Shown piece by piece: positions 24,956 through 32,704 of a stretch of 64,000 nt of DNA (position 1 is its first letter; every line of letters starts with the position of its first letter). The translations under genes and the position numbers were made by a program. This DNA comes from Pseudobdellovibrionaceae bacterium (GTDB taxonomy: Bacteria; Bdellovibrionota; Bdellovibrionia; Bdellovibrionales; UBA1609), in contig JACKAM010000001.1 of the NCBI GenBank assembly GCA_020635075.1, positions 1,488,001 through 1,552,000 on the forward strand. Reading direction: 5' to 3'. Under the pieces are notes generated by a model. That model saw only the letters and a program-made list of their open reading frames with translations, ran no database searches and had not been told where the DNA came from.

Positions 24956-25750
24956 ATGATGGTATCAGATGACTATGCATTTCGTTTTGGTGGCATCGGA
25001 CGGCTCTATGGGACTAAGAGCCTGCAGACCTTGGCCGCAAGCCACGTGGCTGTCGTCGGCCTGGGCGGTGTGGGATCCTGGGCTGCTGAGGCCTTGGCGC
25101 GTAGTGGAGTGGGCACTCTCACGCTGATTGATTACGACGATATTTGTCTTTCCAATATCAATCGTCAACTCCCCGCCACTCAGGAACAAGTAGGCAAACT
25201 CAAAATTGATGTTCTTAAGAATCGGTTTCTGTCCATCAATCCGGAGCTCAAGATCCACCTTAAAGATAAAGGTTTTGACCCGAGCTCTTGCACGGACCTC
25301 TTTGATGGTGGATTTAATTTGGTTGTAGACGCTATTGATGATCTGCCCAATAAATGCCTCCTCATTGCGGAATGCCAAAAGCGGGAAATCTCACTAGTGA
25401 CGACGGGTGGAGCAGGCGGCCGTCGTGATCCTTCCTTGATTCGCATTGCTGATTTGAGCCAGTCCTTTCAAGATCCCCTCCTTGCCCGGGTGCGGAAGGT
25501 TTTGCGGCAGGAGTATGGCTACTCAAAAAACGAAGATGATCTTTTTCATGTTCCTACGGTGTTTTCCACCGAAAGACCTTACTACCCGACGGCTGATGGC
25601 TGTGTGGTACAAAGTAGTGCCAAGGACAAAAAGCCCAAAGGTCCTTTGGACTGTAACACCGGCTATGGGACGGCTACATTTGTCACCGGAGCCTACGGAT
25701 TTGCTGCAGCCTCGGTGGCCGTTCAGATCTTAGTCGACAAAAACTCCTGA
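24956..25750 (+). CDS. tcdA: tRNA threonylcarbamoyladenosine dehydratase
   Basis: 264 aa. ThiF/E1-like fold: RFGGIGRLYG at the N-terminus, the ATP-binding VVGLGGVGSWAAEALARSG (about 33-51), DYDDICLSNINRQ, and VVDAIDDLPNK. The catalytic-type Cys region and TGYGTATFVTGAYGFAAAS tail are as in TcdA/CsdL, which cyclises t6A to ct6A at tRNA position 37 using ATP. Its end overlaps the convergent arsC end by 28 bases. Confidence 0.92.
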   Translation: MMVSDDYAFRFGGIGRLYGTKSLQTLAASHVAVVGLGGVGSWAAEALARSGVGTLTLIDYDDICLSNINRQLPATQEQVGKLKIDVLKNRFLSINPELKIHLKDKGFDPSSCTDLFDGGFNLVVDAIDDLPNKCLLIAECQKREISLVTTGGAGGRRDPSLIRIADLSQSFQDPLLARVRKVLRQEYGYSKNEDDLFHVPTVFSTERPYYPTADGCVVQSSAKDKKPKGPLDCNTGYGTATFVTGAYGFAAASVAVQILVDKNS

Positions 25751-26148
25751 AGTTTCAGATGAATTTGATCGCGAATCTTGCGGAAAGACAGCAACATTTC
25801 TTCACTGCTTGCCGCCGCCGGATCGGGAAGTGGCCAGTGAATACGCTGCGCTGGGCTCACCACCAATGGACAGACCTCTTCAGCACAAAGGGTGATCACA
25901 TAGTCCAAAGAGGACAAAAACTCAGGCGAGAAATCATCGACGGATTTGCTCGTGAGCAGGTCCGTGGGAAGATTCTTTTCTTTGAGAACTTCAAGAGCAC
26001 AGGGATGAACCTTTCCCGAGGGCTGCGAGCCCGCACTAAAACACTCGCCCCGATCACCCAACAGATCGCGAGCCAGAGCCTCAGCCATTTGACTGCGTGC
26101 CGAGTTGGCCACACATAAAAATAGGAGTTTCAATTCAGCAGCAGCCAT
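25723..26148 (-). CDS. arsC: Arsenate reductase, thioredoxin-coupled ArsC / LMW phosphatase fold
   Basis: 141 aa from the ATG at 26148, overlapping the aquaporin gene by 14 bases. The P-loop CVANSARSQ (C-x4-(S)-R-S) holds the nucleophile, and the redox relay cysteines appear in ITLCAEEVCPL; the catalytic Asp is in WPLPDP. These features distinguish arsenate reductase from plain tyrosine phosphatases. Product arsenite would leave through the aquaporin encoded just upstream, as in the known aqpS-arsC arrangement of Sinorhizobium. Confidence 0.9.
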   Translation of the reverse strand: MAAAELKLLFLCVANSARSQMAEALARDLLGDRGECFSAGSQPSGKVHPCALEVLKEKNLPTDLLTSKSVDDFSPEFLSSLDYVITLCAEEVCPLVVSPAQRIHWPLPDPAAASSEEMLLSFRKIRDQIHLKLQEFLSTKI

Positions 26149-26830
26149 GTTTGGGTCCTCCCCCTTCTGAATCAGTATTTGGCAGATCACAGCGGATTTT
26201 CTCATAACACCAGGCTGCGGCCATTGCGCCTAAACTAGGGCCCAAGAGATAAATCCACCAAACCAGCATTTCCCCTTGAAACAAATTGGGACCAAAACTG
26301 CGCGCTGGGTTCATAGATGCACCAGTCACCGCCCCTCCCAGCCATGCACCTACCATCACCGCACTGCCAATGGCCACACCGGCCATCATACCCACCGCCC
26401 TGGTGTCGGTCGCCACAGCAATAATCACAAACATTAATAAAAAGGTGAGGACAAACTCCCAGCCAAGGGCCATCAGCCACGAAGTGGCCGGTACAGTGGC
26501 TGCGAAATTTTCAGAACCGGGCATAAGGGCTGCCATCACTCCACAGGCTGCCATGGCACCCGAGTATTGGGCCACCCAATAGATAGGAAGTTGCTTCAGG
26601 GGGAAATGGCGAGCCACCGTAAAGGCCAAGGTCACCGCTGGGTTAAAATGAGCACCGGAAATGTGACCTACGGCATAGATCATGATGGCCACCACTAAAC
26701 CAAAAACCACCGGCACCGGAATGTCGGCAACACCGTAGATTTCGCCCATACGAACCGATCCACAGCCAACAAAGACGAGAAAAAAGGTGCCAATAAACTC
26801 TGCCCAAAATTTGTGCGCCCTTAAGCTCAC
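26135..26830 (-). CDS. Aquaglyceroporin, AqpS/GlpF-type
   Basis: 231 aa with six TM helices and both half-helix motifs, HFNPAVTLAF and SMNPARSFGP. GTG start with ggggag 6 bases upstream. The C-terminus ends in a polar tail with a CC pair (PKHGCC). Its overlap with arsC suggests arsenite efflux rather than water transport as the main role. No arsR is in the window. Confidence 0.88.
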   Translation of the reverse strand: MSLRAHKFWAEFIGTFFLVFVGCGSVRMGEIYGVADIPVPVVFGLVVAIMIYAVGHISGAHFNPAVTLAFTVARHFPLKQLPIYWVAQYSGAMAACGVMAALMPGSENFAATVPATSWLMALGWEFVLTFLLMFVIIAVATDTRAVGMMAGVAIGSAVMVGAWLGGAVTGASMNPARSFGPNLFQGEMLVWWIYLLGPSLGAMAAAWCYEKIRCDLPNTDSEGGGPKHGCC

Positions 26831-26938
26831 TACTTACTCCCCTGATTGTTGGAGTACTATCATCCTAGAAATCAATTAGACCAATTGAGAAAAGAAAACC
26901 TAACCAAAACCAAACAGTTTGTGCCAGGTCAAACACTC

Positions 26939-26959
26939 CCCTTCCTCTCACAGGAAGGG
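26939..26959 (-). terminator. Hairpin after the triheme lipoprotein gene
   Basis: Stem cccttcct / aggaaggg with a 5-base loop, 11 bases beyond the stop at 26971. No T-run, so termination strength is uncertain. Confidence 0.45.
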
Positions 26960-26970
26960 ATAATCCTAGG

Positions 26971-27936
26971 CTACTGAGGGGTCAAGCCAAGGCGGCTGAA
27001 ATAAATGGCGAGGGCGTCCAAATCCTCATCCGTCAGAGCTGGGTCCTGAAACTTAATGAGATTAGGCATTAACATGCCAGGACGTTGCCCATCGCGAAAG
27101 GCCTTGAGCTGGCTAAAGATGTAGCTGCGTTTTTGACCTGCCAAATTGGGCCAATCAGGATTAAGCGAGCGGAAGAATACATCATCTGCATGACAGCCTG
27201 TGCAGGCCACATTGGTGACAATTTCCTCACCACGAGCCAATTTCTTTTCCAGATCCTCGATTTCCTCCTGAGGAAAGGGAACCTGAAAGCGCAGTCGGCT
27301 GTAATAGGTGGCTACCAGTTCCATTTCCTCGTCCGTTAAGTTGGCGGCAAAGCCGTCCATCACTTTCATGGCTAAATCCTGGCGTTGCCCGCTTTTGAAA
27401 TCAGCAAGCTGCTTGAGGAGATAAGGTTTTTGTTGACCACCGATATAGGGCACCAAGGGATTTTCACCTTCACCAAACATTCCGTGACAACCAATACACC
27501 TTTCCACCACGGCGTAAGGGCCAGGAGGAAGAGGTTCAGGCATGGGAACTCCCCCTTGGCCACCAGACCTCACCGCCTCGATCCAATCACGCAAGGCCTG
27601 CTTTTCCTCTTTGGAAAAGGACTGACTTTCGGGGCTGCCGGGCTGGGGCATATTATTGTCCACAAAAACACGCTTCCAAAGTTTGCCATTTTGGATGTAC
27701 TGGAGAGCCAGCTTTTCATCAGTCCAGTCCGGAGCCGATTTTCCAGGGTGGCAGGATCCACAGTTTTTCTTAAATATGGGCCGAACTGTCTCGAAGTTCG
27801 CATCACCTGTTTTCCCCTGGGGTGATCCCGTGGGAGTCACAGGCTTGTGGCGGCCGTCGGGGGTACAGGCCAAGAACGCAAAAAGGGACACCACTGTGAA
27901 AAATCGAAAAAAGAATGGGGGCAAATTGGGTCTCAT
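26971..27936 (-). CDS. Triheme c-type cytochrome lipoprotein
   Basis: 321 aa. Lipoprotein signal with FLAC at 21-24. Three haem motifs: CGSCH (59-63), CIGCH (147-151) and CTGCH (245-249). The first domain resembles the haem region of the copper-operon lipoprotein (NNMPQPGS, QALRDWIEAV); the second and third form a tandem class I pair with Met ligands in LAMKVMDGFA and GMLMPNLIKF, like cytochrome c4. Periplasmic electron carrier, anchored in the membrane. Divergent from an outer membrane barrel with its own haem motif, so a shared electron route across the envelope is possible. Confidence 0.88.
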   Translation of the reverse strand: MRPNLPPFFFRFFTVVSLFAFLACTPDGRHKPVTPTGSPQGKTGDANFETVRPIFKKNCGSCHPGKSAPDWTDEKLALQYIQNGKLWKRVFVDNNMPQPGSPESQSFSKEEKQALRDWIEAVRSGGQGGVPMPEPLPPGPYAVVERCIGCHGMFGEGENPLVPYIGGQQKPYLLKQLADFKSGQRQDLAMKVMDGFAANLTDEEMELVATYYSRLRFQVPFPQEEIEDLEKKLARGEEIVTNVACTGCHADDVFFRSLNPDWPNLAGQKRSYIFSQLKAFRDGQRPGMLMPNLIKFQDPALTDEDLDALAIYFSRLGLTPQ

Positions 27937-27951
27937 GTCACACCTAGAGCT

Positions 27952-27979
27952 TTTATAGGTTCCGATTGAAATTGTTCAA
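27952..27979 (-). promoter_or_regulatory. Promoter of the triheme lipoprotein gene
   Basis: Minus strand: TTGAAC (27979-27974), 16 bases, TATAAA (27957-27952). Only 16 bases lie between the -10 and the start codon, giving a very short leader. Confidence 0.45.
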
Positions 27980-28065
27980 GTTGACAAAAGCAACATTCAA
28001 GCCAAAAGTGGGTGGCCAACGTCACAAAATGCCCGGCAATATTGCCTGCTTAGGAGACTTCTGTT

Positions 28066-29289
28066 ATGCCTTCATTTGCGCCCATTTTCCGTCCATTTTT
28101 GTCCCTTTTGCTCCTCCTGATTGGCCTCAATCTGATCACCCAGGTGAGTGAGGCTCGCCCTGGATATGCTGTCCGCCATGGCTTTACCAAATGTACGACT
28201 TGTCATCTTTCTCCCGCTGGCGGTGGACCTCGAAATGTCATGGGCAAGGCTTTTGGGCTCAGAGGATTTTCTCCGGGCCCTTACAATTCCCAAGATTTGT
28301 GGTCCGCAGATGTGCGCGGTCTTTACTACTACCCGGAAAATCCCACCAACGGCAAAGGCGGGATGGGGGTCATGGCCGGAAACATCAGTGCCAATCTTCC
28401 TGTACATGTGGACGAAGAAAGTAAAACCAAACTCCGCGCGGTTTTGTCTCACAATCTAGGCGGATTTCCTGCCGGCGCGGGCAGCCCCCGCGAAGTCTTT
28501 CTCCGTTGGGAATTAAAAGAGGATTCTGAAGGAGGGGTCTTACCTCAGTATGCTCTCCTCGGCCGCTTTGTTTCACCTTTTGGTATTTTGACTGACGAAC
28601 ACCGCACCTACACCAAGCTTCAGACTAAGAGTACTTGGAATGATCTGGATATGGGCGCCATGTTTTCCGGAGATCCAGCAAGTTTTCTGCACTATGATTT
28701 AGCTCTGTTAAATGGACAAAAAACCGCTGGGGCCGGAGTGGCGGCTGGCAATGCGGCCACTTGGGGGGGAGTGCTCAATTTGCGTTTTCTCTCCACTTCC
28801 TTTCCTCTTGGCTTTGGCCTGAGCGGTCTCCATTATGAAAAGGTCAAAGATCAAGATTCTCCCTCGGCGGGAGCCGCCTACCTGATGCTCAGTCTCGACA
28901 AAGTCACCGGCAACACCATCAAAGGTTCTCTGTTGGCTGAGTATGTGATTGCCCAGGGCTGGAACTCCACCCTCAATAATTTTTTCACCGACTCGGCCTA
29001 TCAGACCTCGGTCGCGTCCAGTGAGTCCGAGGGTTGGTATGCCTTTCTAAATTGGGATCTGACGGAAAAATTGAGCTTTGTTTACAAGTACGATCAGTTC
29101 ACCCCCGACAGAAAGTTTGCGGCTGACAGCTACACTCGACACGGAGCTGGCTTCAAGTATTACTTTGGTCCTAACCTCTTCACCCAGATTCGTGTAGAAA
29201 AGGCAGAAGCCACCCACCCCACTGAGGATAAAGGCACGGAAACCGGTGCCCTGGATGCCACCTGGGCCTACCTCCAGCTTTCTATTTAA
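28066..29289 (+). CDS. Outer membrane beta-barrel with N-terminal haem c motif
   Basis: 407 aa. Signal peptide, cleavage near residue 30 (VSEA/RPGY). One haem site TKCTTCH (43-47) followed by LSPAGGGPRN, then about 330 residues of alternating strands with aromatic girdles (LRAVLSHNLGG, ALLGRFVSPFG, GAGFKYYFG, LDATWAYLQLSI). This is a porin-like barrel preceded by a small haem plug. Start supported by aggag 11 bases upstream. Divergent from the triheme cytochrome. A role in passing electrons through the outer membrane is inferred. Confidence 0.8.
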   Translation: MPSFAPIFRPFLSLLLLLIGLNLITQVSEARPGYAVRHGFTKCTTCHLSPAGGGPRNVMGKAFGLRGFSPGPYNSQDLWSADVRGLYYYPENPTNGKGGMGVMAGNISANLPVHVDEESKTKLRAVLSHNLGGFPAGAGSPREVFLRWELKEDSEGGVLPQYALLGRFVSPFGILTDEHRTYTKLQTKSTWNDLDMGAMFSGDPASFLHYDLALLNGQKTAGAGVAAGNAATWGGVLNLRFLSTSFPLGFGLSGLHYEKVKDQDSPSAGAAYLMLSLDKVTGNTIKGSLLAEYVIAQGWNSTLNNFFTDSAYQTSVASSESEGWYAFLNWDLTEKLSFVYKYDQFTPDRKFAADSYTRHGAGFKYYFGPNLFTQIRVEKAEATHPTEDKGTETGALDATWAYLQLSI

Positions 29290-29327
29290 TTCCATCCCCC
29301 TTCAAGCCAAGATGAGACCCAGTTGTC

Positions 29328-29347
29328 GGGGTCCTGAAAAGGACCCC
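29328..29347 (+). terminator. Hairpin after the haem-barrel gene
   Basis: Perfect 7-bp stem ggggtcc / ggaccc c with a 6-base loop, 38 bases past the stop at 29289. No T-run. Confidence 0.45.
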
Positions 29348-29427
29348 AGACCTCAACGAGGCTGGTTTAAAATCCGATAAAACATGAGAGAAACTACTGA
29401 CTTAAATGTCTGACTAATTAGGAACTC

Positions 29428-30852
29428 ATGTTTAGCTTTCGCATCCTCAACGACCTGGAAAGAATGAAGGACACGCAGATGGCCATTCGCATTGCCGTCA
29501 TCTATCTTGTCGTGCCTTTTTACTTTCTGTTTTGGATCAACGATTGGTTGTTGTTCCCAGAACAAAAGTGGACCTTGCTCTTCGTTCGCTGTTGGATTGT
29601 TCCTCTAGCACTGAGTCTTTATTTGGCTTCTAAGAAATTCCGCACATGGAAAAAGATCCAAAGAGCCGTACTGGTTTTTATGCTTCTCACTGGTGTTCAC
29701 ACCTCGGTCATGATGTATGTGGGCGGTGCCTTCAGCTACACCTATGTAACGGGCCTGGTCCTCATGCAGGTAGCAACCGTGGCTTTTGTGCCCTTTGATC
29801 GCAAGTATTTTATTTGGGCTCCCACCGCACTTCTCCTGCCCCCCTTTGTCACCGCAACCTTGTTTTTTATTGAGAGTAGTGACCAGATTGCCATTAACCT
29901 TCTATACGTCGCCGCGGGCCTGTCTATTTCGGTCTTTATGCGCCAGTTTATGGAGCGCTTTCGCATTAACGAACTCAAAGTCCGCATGGACCTCAAAGGT
30001 GAGGTCAACAACCGACAAAAAGTGATCGAAAATAAGACTGAAGAAAATGTGCAATTGACGAACTTAAGTCGTCAGTTTTCGCCGCAAGTAGTGGAAGCCC
30101 TACAGTCTTCAAAGTTGGGCTATGACTCCAAAGTCCACAATACGGAGATCTGCGCCTTGTTCGTAGATATTGTCGGCTCAACTACAATGGTTGAATCCCA
30201 GTCTGGTGACGACATTGACCAGCTGATCACCAAATTCATGGAGATCAGCTCCAATGTTCTCTTGCGCTTTGACATCACCATCGACAAATTTTTAGGTGAC
30301 GGAGTGCTGGCATTCTCCAACGTGCCTTTCGAATACGAGGATTTCATTGAACGGGCTATCAAGGCCTCCCTCGATCTGCAAAGGGCCTTTGCCGCCGAAC
30401 AAGAGGATTTGGACCACCTGGCTGGCCGCCCCTTTCAGATTCGCATAGGAATCGCTGTTGGCCACGCTTCCGTTGGGTTTTATGGCTCCAATTCGACCTA
30501 CCACAGCTACACGGCCATCGGATCGGTGATCAATCTCGCCCACCGTCTATGTGATGCCGCCGAGCCCGGTCAAATCACCACTCATCAGGAGCTCGTCGAC
30601 CGGGTTGTTTCCAGTGATACGCAAAAGACCTTCGACGTTCAGGCTATAGGTGAACGAGACCTTAAGGGCTTTGGCAGCAAAAACATTCTGACCATTGAAG
30701 CTGCCCAGTCCTACTGCAGCTCCCAGGCCGAATCCAACTGCGAATTGTGCGGCGGAATGCTCCGCCTCGATCTGTCGGCTCCGGGCGCCAATATTTTCAA
30801 ATGCCGCTCTTGCGGCCACACCGTCATTGAGAAAGTGGATAAAGCCGGTTGA
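29428..30852 (+). CDS. Membrane-bound class III adenylate/guanylate cyclase with C-terminal zinc ribbon
   Basis: 474 aa. About six TM helices (15-185), a short coiled coil, then a cyclase domain (about 235-420). Metal Asp residues are in ALFVDIVGS and FLGDGV; the transition-state Asn/Arg pair is in SVINLAHRL, and a Lys in DLKGFG, so it should be active. The substrate base cannot be read safely. Unusually, the end carries a four-Cys zinc-ribbon pattern, NCELCGG ... FKCRSCGH (about 435-465). The cyclic nucleotide may feed the lone CNMP-binding protein at 46660-47133; that link is speculative. Confidence 0.88.
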   Translation: MFSFRILNDLERMKDTQMAIRIAVIYLVVPFYFLFWINDWLLFPEQKWTLLFVRCWIVPLALSLYLASKKFRTWKKIQRAVLVFMLLTGVHTSVMMYVGGAFSYTYVTGLVLMQVATVAFVPFDRKYFIWAPTALLLPPFVTATLFFIESSDQIAINLLYVAAGLSISVFMRQFMERFRINELKVRMDLKGEVNNRQKVIENKTEENVQLTNLSRQFSPQVVEALQSSKLGYDSKVHNTEICALFVDIVGSTTMVESQSGDDIDQLITKFMEISSNVLLRFDITIDKFLGDGVLAFSNVPFEYEDFIERAIKASLDLQRAFAAEQEDLDHLAGRPFQIRIGIAVGHASVGFYGSNSTYHSYTAIGSVINLAHRLCDAAEPGQITTHQELVDRVVSSDTQKTFDVQAIGERDLKGFGSKNILTIEAAQSYCSSQAESNCELCGGMLRLDLSAPGANIFKCRSCGHTVIEKVDKAG

Positions 30853-30871
30853 GTTAGCCGGCGGCTTTTTT
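30844..30871 (+). terminator. Terminator between convergent cyclase and cheR/cheB genes
   Basis: gccgg / ccggc stem with a 9-base loop that contains the cyclase stop codon, then ggcttttttt. It also overlaps the stop of the minus-strand gene at 30854; the two genes are 1 base apart. Confidence 0.6.
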
Positions 30872-32704
30872 GCTGGGGAGGGCAATCAGGTCGAGGAGTG
30901 ACTGACGAATAAATTCCACATCACCGACGTGCTCCACACCGCCATTGTTGAAGGCTTCTTTGGGCATTCCGTAGACCACACAGGACTCTTCATCTTGACC
31001 AAAGGTCAAAGCACCGGCTTTGCGCAACTCCACCATTCCTTTAGCTCCGTCAGCACCCATGCCAGTGAGGATTACCGAACAGACCCGGTGGCCATGAGGG
31101 ACACTGGACAAAAACAATTCATCCACTGAGGGGCGATGGCCATGCCTGGCGTCTCCTTTATAGGGACGGATAGTCAGCTGCTCCGAGCCCCGCCCAATAT
31201 GCAGATGGTAGTCGTCAAGGGCGAGATAAACATGGTTTTCCTTCAGCACCGGATCATGAGCCGGATCTCCCAACTCTAGTCCAGAGACCTGAGCCAACCT
31301 TTCAGCGAAGGCCTGCAAAAAGTTCTTCGAAATGTGTTGGACGACGACAACAGGAGGACTTGGCTTGGGCCAGTTGCGCAAAATCCGCGTCAAGGCCTGG
31401 GGCCCACCCGTGCTGGCGCCAATCAGAATAGCATCTGGCACTGCACTTTTGCGCAAGCCCAGGGACACTCGGCCGGTGTCGCCCGTGCGGCCTTTTTTTA
31501 CCATCTCTGCCTGCCGAGTGATACCTTCGGCCGTCAGTTTTAAAACGTCTGGGCGCCCCGACACCGTCACCTTGTCAAGGAATTCCACTGAATCTCTCTC
31601 CAATACTTCCACCACCTTAAAGGCCTCTTTAGGGTGGGCTTCGCTAACGATGACAACCGGGGTGCGAATGTTCCGCTTGCGGACATCTTCAATCCAATCC
31701 CCGCCAGATCGGTCGGGCATATGGAGATCAAGGGTGATCAGGTCGAATTTCCTCTGATGAATGGCCGCCTCGGCTTCTGCGGCACTCGCAGCCTGCACGG
31801 TGCCAAAGCCCCATGCTTCCAATTGTTTGACAAGAAACCTTCTGTAGGTGGGCGAATCGTCCACCACCAGTACCCACTTTTCCTTTTCTTTCTTTTCCGA
31901 TTCCCGCCGGTACACAGAACCACCGAGGGATTTCAATCCGTAGTCTCCAGCCTCCACAGCCTCGCAGTGACCGACGATAAAATGACCACCCTCCTTGAGG
32001 TACTTCTGCTGATTGCCAACAATGGAGTGTACTTTAGGCGATTTGAAATAAATCAGGACATTGCGGCAGGCAATGACATCAAATTTGTCCAGGTTGGCTT
32101 CTTCCACCTGGTTCAAATCAATACGCCGAAACGCCGTGCGGTCACGTATCTCCTTGGCAATGGTGAATAGTCCATCGGTCTTGCCCGATCCTTCGAGCAC
32201 AAATTCCTGAAACTCATTAGGGACCTCAGAAATCTTGCGCGTTGGGTAGATCGCCTGGCGAGCATAATTTAAACTAATCACATCAATATCGGAGCCGAGG
32301 ATGCGGTATTCGAAGCTGGGTCGATGCTGACGGACTCGTTCCAGCACCATACCGGCCGTGTAAACTTCCTGACCCGTCGAACAGGCTGAAAACCACAGTC
32401 TCAGGGGACTGAGAGCATGGTTGTCACAACTCATGGCAAGCTTATACAGAAAATCAAAGTGTCCCTTTTCCCGAAACCAAGCTGTGGTGTGAATGGTGGA
32501 CAGGGAAATCAGATGATCAAATTCGCCTTCGTCCCTTTCAATGCGCTCCAAATATCCCTTAAGGTTGGGTATCTTGAGATTTTGCATACGAAAGCCAATG
32601 TTGTTCATGATCATTTCCCGACGGAAGTCTTCCTCATAGGCAGCCCCCGTCAGATTGCAGATCATGTCAAAGAGGAGTCTCTCCTCGGTGGGACTCAATC
32701 TCAT
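30854..32704 (-). CDS. Fused chemotaxis protein: CheR methyltransferase - receiver - CheB methylesterase
   Basis: 616 aa. CheR at 1-265: SAM motif FSACSTGQEVYT (106-117), an altered substrate motif IHTTAWFREKGHF (71-83), and IACRNVLIYF. Receiver at 277-395: Asp281/282, phospho-acceptor Asp326 in TLDLHMPD, Lys378. CheB at 424-610: Ser431 in GASTGG, His457 in VVQHIS, Asp in GMGADG. All catalytic residues are present, so one chain both adds and removes receptor methyl groups. CheB usually stands alone with its receiver; a CheR-REC-CheB fusion is rare. It overlaps the MCP gene by 4 bases and is last in the chemotaxis operon. Confidence 0.93.
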   Translation of the reverse strand: MRLSPTEERLLFDMICNLTGAAYEEDFRREMIMNNIGFRMQNLKIPNLKGYLERIERDEGEFDHLISLSTIHTTAWFREKGHFDFLYKLAMSCDNHALSPLRLWFSACSTGQEVYTAGMVLERVRQHRPSFEYRILGSDIDVISLNYARQAIYPTRKISEVPNEFQEFVLEGSGKTDGLFTIAKEIRDRTAFRRIDLNQVEEANLDKFDVIACRNVLIYFKSPKVHSIVGNQQKYLKEGGHFIVGHCEAVEAGDYGLKSLGGSVYRRESEKKEKEKWVLVVDDSPTYRRFLVKQLEAWGFGTVQAASAAEAEAAIHQRKFDLITLDLHMPDRSGGDWIEDVRKRNIRTPVVIVSEAHPKEAFKVVEVLERDSVEFLDKVTVSGRPDVLKLTAEGITRQAEMVKKGRTGDTGRVSLGLRKSAVPDAILIGASTGGPQALTRILRNWPKPSPPVVVVQHISKNFLQAFAERLAQVSGLELGDPAHDPVLKENHVYLALDDYHLHIGRGSEQLTIRPYKGDARHGHRPSVDELFLSSVPHGHRVCSVILTGMGADGAKGMVELRKAGALTFGQDEESCVVYGMPKEAFNNGGVEHVGDVEFIRQSLLDLIALPSKKAAG

